Shown piece after piece: positions 59,943-64,000 of a stretch of DNA of 64,000 nucleotides (the first letter of the stretch is position 1; each line of letters begins with the position of its first letter). The notes below the pieces were generated by a model. The model worked only from the letters and a program-made list of their open reading frames with translations. It did no database searches and had not been told where the DNA came from. The DNA is taken from the NCBI GenBank assembly GCA_003260075.1, contig QLIY01000295.1:24675-88674 (forward strand), in the 5' to 3' direction. The stretch is from Phallusia mammillata (lineage: Eukaryota > Chordata > Ascidiacea > Phlebobranchia > Ascidiidae). Position numbers and translations under genes: made by a program.

Positions 59943-60824
59943 ATGCCGTCCAGAGACGAAGATGAAGGTAAACACTAAAGTTGCAACACACGCCCAGACA
60001 ATGTTTGCACAATCTTCTAAAACCGAAACTAAATTTCAAGTTCCGCTTAAACGCAAGCCGACCGCAATGCATATGTTAATGAAATGAAATTCACGTGTTT
60101 TTCTTGCCTAGGAATAAATTCACAAGTAATTGTACATAAAGAAGTCTTGCGAAAACATACACCTCCAACAACGCGTCCGGAAAACTTTTGTTCGCAAATT
60201 TGTAATAATTAGCTACTGTAACTAAATGACAGATTATGAATATTTAGACATTGATTTCATATTATCAAATAAGTTTTTAAAAATTCGTCCAAAACCGAAA
60301 CTTCGGTAAGAAACATATTCGGCCGAAATGGGTAAATGATTAACAGCTCTGCGTTTACTGTTATAATGTTAAAGCCATTGCATCAGTGATCCACCACTGA
60401 GATGGGTTAATGTAATGACTAAACCAATTTACATCCTATCTCTGTGTAAAACATGTACCGAACGCAAATCCCAACATCCTCAAACAGTCTAACAAATTAC
60501 TGCGTTTAAACGTAACTGACCTGGTTTTTCTTTGTAGAACTGACCTGGTGCGATTGCGTGTGTTGCATTATTATCGGAGCCCTACTTCTCGTTTTTCTTC
60601 CCTTCTACTTGTTATACAAGTTTCTCCAATGCTGCTGGCGATGTTGCTGTAGGAATAGTGATGATGACGATGATGATGACGTAGAACAACCTTCCGCTGT
60701 CGTCAATGTAATGGAAGCGCCACGAAGAGTTGTACATTATTTCAGAGTCCAGAAGCAAGTTGAAATACGGGACGGTGTTGCGACGGTCAGTGAGAGGGTA
60801 CAGGTCGTAACCGTACAGACCTGA
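59943..60824 (+). CDS. Family D copy 4 (D4): single-TM protein with acidic stretch
   Basis: Exon 1 59943-59967 (MPSRDEDE plus one base, donor G|GTAAAC, phase 1); exon 2 60538-60824 (acceptor TTTCTTTGTAG). 103 residues. ELTWCDCVCC leads into one membrane segment (IIIGALLLVFLPFYLLYKFL), then QCCWRCCCR, a strong Cys/Arg stop-transfer and possible palmitoylation site. NSDDDDDDDVEQ is encoded by a GAT-rich microsatellite-like stretch. The tail is APRRVVHYFRVQKQVEIRDG and VATVSERVQVVTVQT. The FLPFYL core and the tail signature link it to D2/D3, while VATVSER links it to D1. 'aactgacctggt' occurs on both sides of the acceptor (60514 and 60538), giving the extra residues ELTW relative to D2. ATG spacing from D3 is 4395 bp. 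Confidence 0.8.
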
Positions 60825-63800
60825 AATCAAATACCAAGAATTAAGACTAAAACCCAATGAGAGTCATAGCGGTTTTGTGACAACCGAATTTTATCCTGCA
60901 CCGTAAAAAATGTATTTCGTGTATTGGAAACATTAGGCATTTACTATAATTTAACCTATAATTTCGTTTATTCAAATCATTAGGCATTTCCTGTTGTAGT
61001 ACCATTGATCAACAATATATACATTTTGCAATTGTGTGGGTTTTTTGTATGTATGCTAATCTTGCGTCACTTCGATTAATTTGTGTTTTTTTATCATTTT
61101 TTTTCAATTTCGGGAATATCAGTTGATAAAATTAGCTAGTTTCTTTCCTGGAGTGTACAAAGTATAGACTACCCTACTATTTAGTTATCAAGAGTGACAA
61201 TTTGCCAATGACGTAACTTGGCATTCAAAACTCTTCAAGAACCTTCTCAGAACAATCGCATTAGTTTTGAATACATTTTAATCGTTGACTATATTTGTCT
61301 CTGTGTTGGTTCCCCCCCCCCATGACGTAACTTGGCATTCAAAACTCTTCAAGAACCTTCTCAGAACAACCGCATAAGTTTTGAATTCATTTTAATCGTT
61401 GACTGTTTGTGTTTGCTAGTTTTGATCATAAGCTTGTAAAATAGGATAGTTCAAGGCGTTGAAACAATGTTTTTTTAAATTAATTAATTTTTCAGCGAAA
61501 ATTTCCAGCGCGCGTGTGTTTGTAAACGCGCACGAAAACTTGGTTTGTTGGTAGTGACCGCAATATTTAATCCGCAGTGTTTCTCAACCGTAGGTCCGCT
61601 TCCTTAGATGCTTCCGTGTAAGGTTTTCGTGACTTCACGACCACCTCACGTGATGCATAAACTGTTTCATTATAGTTCATGAAATAAGAAACGTTATGCA
61701 AAGACAAAAATATAAAAAATAGAGTGATCAAAAACGTTACGAATAGCAGATTTATGGCAGTATAATAAGTGTAACTGTGTATATCATTCAATGTTGTTGC
61801 ATTACTTTGCATTTTACAAGAAATGGCTGTAAAATTACGCAAAAACGGATGAGCACATTTCAAAAATCCACTCTTTGTACGCTAAACTTTTTCTGGTGTG
61901 ACTTGAAGATAATTAATAGCTCACTATAAACGCAAAACTGAAAGAAAACCAAACTTATGCGGACTTTAACCAAGTTCTGTTTGCGTACTTGCACTTGACG
62001 CTGACATAATGAGCAATCACCAATCAAATGGCTTGTCATAATTAAACAGTGACAACTGCACCGTGTAGTAAGTGTTGGACGTGAGTAACACCTAGTAGAG
62101 TATAAATGACAGAATATTTTTGGTTGTTTCGAAAACGTAAACATAAGTTTATGCTACACCTGCATTTTGCACTTTGGTGTAAAATAGGTTGGAGTGAGTT
62201 ACTGTCCAGTTCAGTGTTTTAGCACCAGAGCTAGTATGTTTTTAAAATTTGATGGCAAAAAAACGGATGTGCACCCAACGCTATACAACCGCACTTCTAT
62301 CTTATTTGTTAGCAAAAACAGACTTATCCAACACACTGAGTTTAATTTCCATTGGGTTTTTTTAATTTCGTTTTTGGCTTACAAAGGGGGTGTAAATGAA
62401 ACCCCCCCCCCCTCATAAGCTTGTAACATAGGACAGTTCAACTTGTTGAAGCAATGTTTTTTTGAATTAACCAAATTTTTAGCAAAACTTTTCAGCACGC
62501 GTGTAAAGAAGATGGAGTTTTGGATTAGTTAAGTCTATGCTACTCCTTCATTTTGCATTTTTGTGTAAAATGGGTTGGAGTGAGTTACTGTCCAGTTCAG
62601 TGTTTTAGCACCATAGCTAGTTTTCTGTTTTGTTTTTTTAACTTTATGGCAAAAAACGGATGTGCACCCAACGCTACAACCGCACTTTTATCTTATTTGT
62701 TAGCAAAAACAGACTTGCCCAACATACTGAGTTTAATTTCATTTGATTTTTTTTTTCATTTCGTTTTTGGCTTACAAAGGGGGTGCAAATTAAACATGTT
62801 TATTCTCTACAGCGAGAGTAAGCATTTTCACTCGTACCAACTTTAAAAATCTTGCAACCTTCAATCCAATGACTTAGTGCAATGAATTTTATTTTTTTGA
62901 TGGGCTTTGAATAGCTTTTTTCGTCGCCAAAGTACAAAAAAGGTTAAGTGGAATTATGTGTATAACAACTTCAACTTCATGTTAAAAACTTTACCTTATA
63001 CACCAACTGTGTGCGAAATGAGCAACAATCCTTCAAACCACATAACAGAGTCAAACTGTTATGTGTCAGTTAAGCTTTAGTTCTTTTAATATCAAACCAA
63101 CAAATAAATGCAATACCAGTAAGTGAAAGTGGGTTTCCACGTGAAGGTCAAATGACTAATTTGTTTGCACACTTGCTAATCATGCGACAAAATTGAGGAA
63201 CAACTTAGCCGACCAGTGTATATGTGTACAGCAAAGGCTAAAAGAAGAAGTTCAGATCAAGAGGTGCAGATTAAACAATTCAAAAGCGACGTTTTAGCTG
63301 ATACAAATTATACTTTTTCACATCAGAGAAAGCAGAAATTTGTAAAACGCAAGCAACAGCTAATCCGATGTAAACTAAGAGACATTTATATTCACGTAGG
63401 CAATTGACTTACGAAAAGCAAAGTTCTCTCTTGTAGCCTAACCTACAGTAGTACCTCTTAACCTGAGGGACGAAAAAAAATTTACGTTTTACGACTTTTC
63501 ATGCCATTTTTTGGTCTTTGTGATAGTAACTCTATTTTGTCAAAAATGTGGGTTGGTAACATGTAACGTGTAAAGGGACTGTTTGGGTTGCTATCATGCA
63601 ACAACATGCTGGATAACGCATTATAACCATTTTTGGTGTCGCCCAAAATTTTTATTGAAACCGTCCGAAATTCTGCTCTCGCAGATACGGTACATCTAGT
63701 TTGAATGAGATGTAATGTCTGGATAAAAAAGGCCAAATCACTGGTATAGGTAACAGAAAACCAATCAACTTCGAGAGGTTATGTTCTGTCAACAGGGCCA

Positions 63801-63935
63801 CTTTATATTGACAAAGTAAAAAGGAAAATTTACAGGTTTCGAATTAATTTGCAAAATTTTTACAATGTGATGTTTCACGTTGAGTTTCATGGTTGTTTTA
63901 CATCACAAATTTTCAGTTGCATTTTATTGTAACAT
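60825..63935. other. Downstream of D4
   Basis: 61206-61402 is a roughly 90-bp direct duplication separated by unique sequence and a 10-C run (61312-61321). 61425-61500 and 62413-62490 are copies of one block. 62194-62400 and 62580-62800 are tandem copies of another, with an 11-C run at 62402-62412. 'cagtgtttctcaacc' at 61576 is a solo hAT end. 63000-63400 is the D upstream module again. No gene. Confidence 0.5.
61206..62800. repeat. Direct duplications with C runs
   Basis: 'atgacgtaacttggcattca' begins both 61209 and 61322. 'ggttggagtgagttactgtc' begins both 62188 and 62574. C runs of 10 and 11 sit at the copy boundaries (61312-61321, 62402-62412). Confidence 0.75.
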
Positions 63936-64000
63936 AATTCTAAATTCTCTTAGACAAAAACACAATAGGCTAGTTGTGCAGCAAAGTTTCAGGTTTTGAA
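63936..64000 (+). promoter_or_regulatory. Leader of a predicted fifth D gene, cut by window end
   Basis: 'taaattctcttag' (acceptor-like, ending 63953) followed by 'acacaataggctagttgtgc' and 'agcaaagttt' matches the D3 leader base for base over most positions. By analogy with the 82-nt leaders of D2 and D3, a start codon is expected about 30-40 bp beyond the window. Confidence 0.6.

Overview
This is eukaryotic nuclear DNA: AT-rich, with small GT-AG introns, 3' acceptors ending in TTGCAG or CGCAG, many short non-autonomous hAT-type transposons with 8-bp target duplications, and no bacterial-style operons. The compact two-exon genes, degenerate minisatellites and acceptor-like sites just upstream of start codons suggest an ascidian tunicate such as Ciona. 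That assignment is inference; nothing in the window proves it.

All recognisable genes lie on the + strand. They form a cluster of tandemly duplicated small membrane-protein genes in four families, here called A, B, C and D. Every family has the same plan: a tiny first exon (10-70 nt) ending in codon phase 1, one intron, then a single exon encoding the membrane segment(s) and a cytoplasmic-type tail. Family A (exon 2 at 786-1319; 4836-5943; 11739-12675) and family B (eight copies between 8978 and 38253) encode two membrane segments and Gln/Thr/Pro/Tyr-rich tails. Family C (3233-3639; 16512-17370) encodes one. In A, C and the longest B copies the tail ends in a PPxY-type motif (WW-domain ligand). 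Family D (45790-47302; 51251-52086; 55548-57035; 59943-60824) encodes one Cys-flanked membrane segment and a C-terminal V-x-T-V-S-x-x-V signature. The first D gene carries about 230 extra residues with YDLP, YDIP and YANQ, which match SH2-ligand motifs.

Intact as read: A3 (11739), B3 (18803), B6 (30373, very short), B8 (37760) and all four D genes. The others carry frameshifts, stops, a lost start or donor, or poly-G/C interruptions. The last 65 bases look like the leader of a fifth D gene whose start codon lies just outside the window.

Layout: 1-6 kb A1, C1, A2; 6-10 kb B and C fragments and transposons; 11-13 kb A3; 14-20 kb B2, C2, B3; 23-38 kb B4 to B8 in repeating 3-4 kb units, the last three each followed by a small conserved ORF; 41-45 kb a gene-poor spacer with hAT elements; 45.8-64 kb the D array with a period of about 4.3 kb.

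The assembly needs caution. Five of six single N characters sit at direct duplications of 23-224 bp. Nineteen poly-G/poly-C tracts (10-96 nt) often replace sequence present in the paralogues or bracket locally duplicated pieces. Many look like false contig joins, so some apparent gene damage may be artefact.
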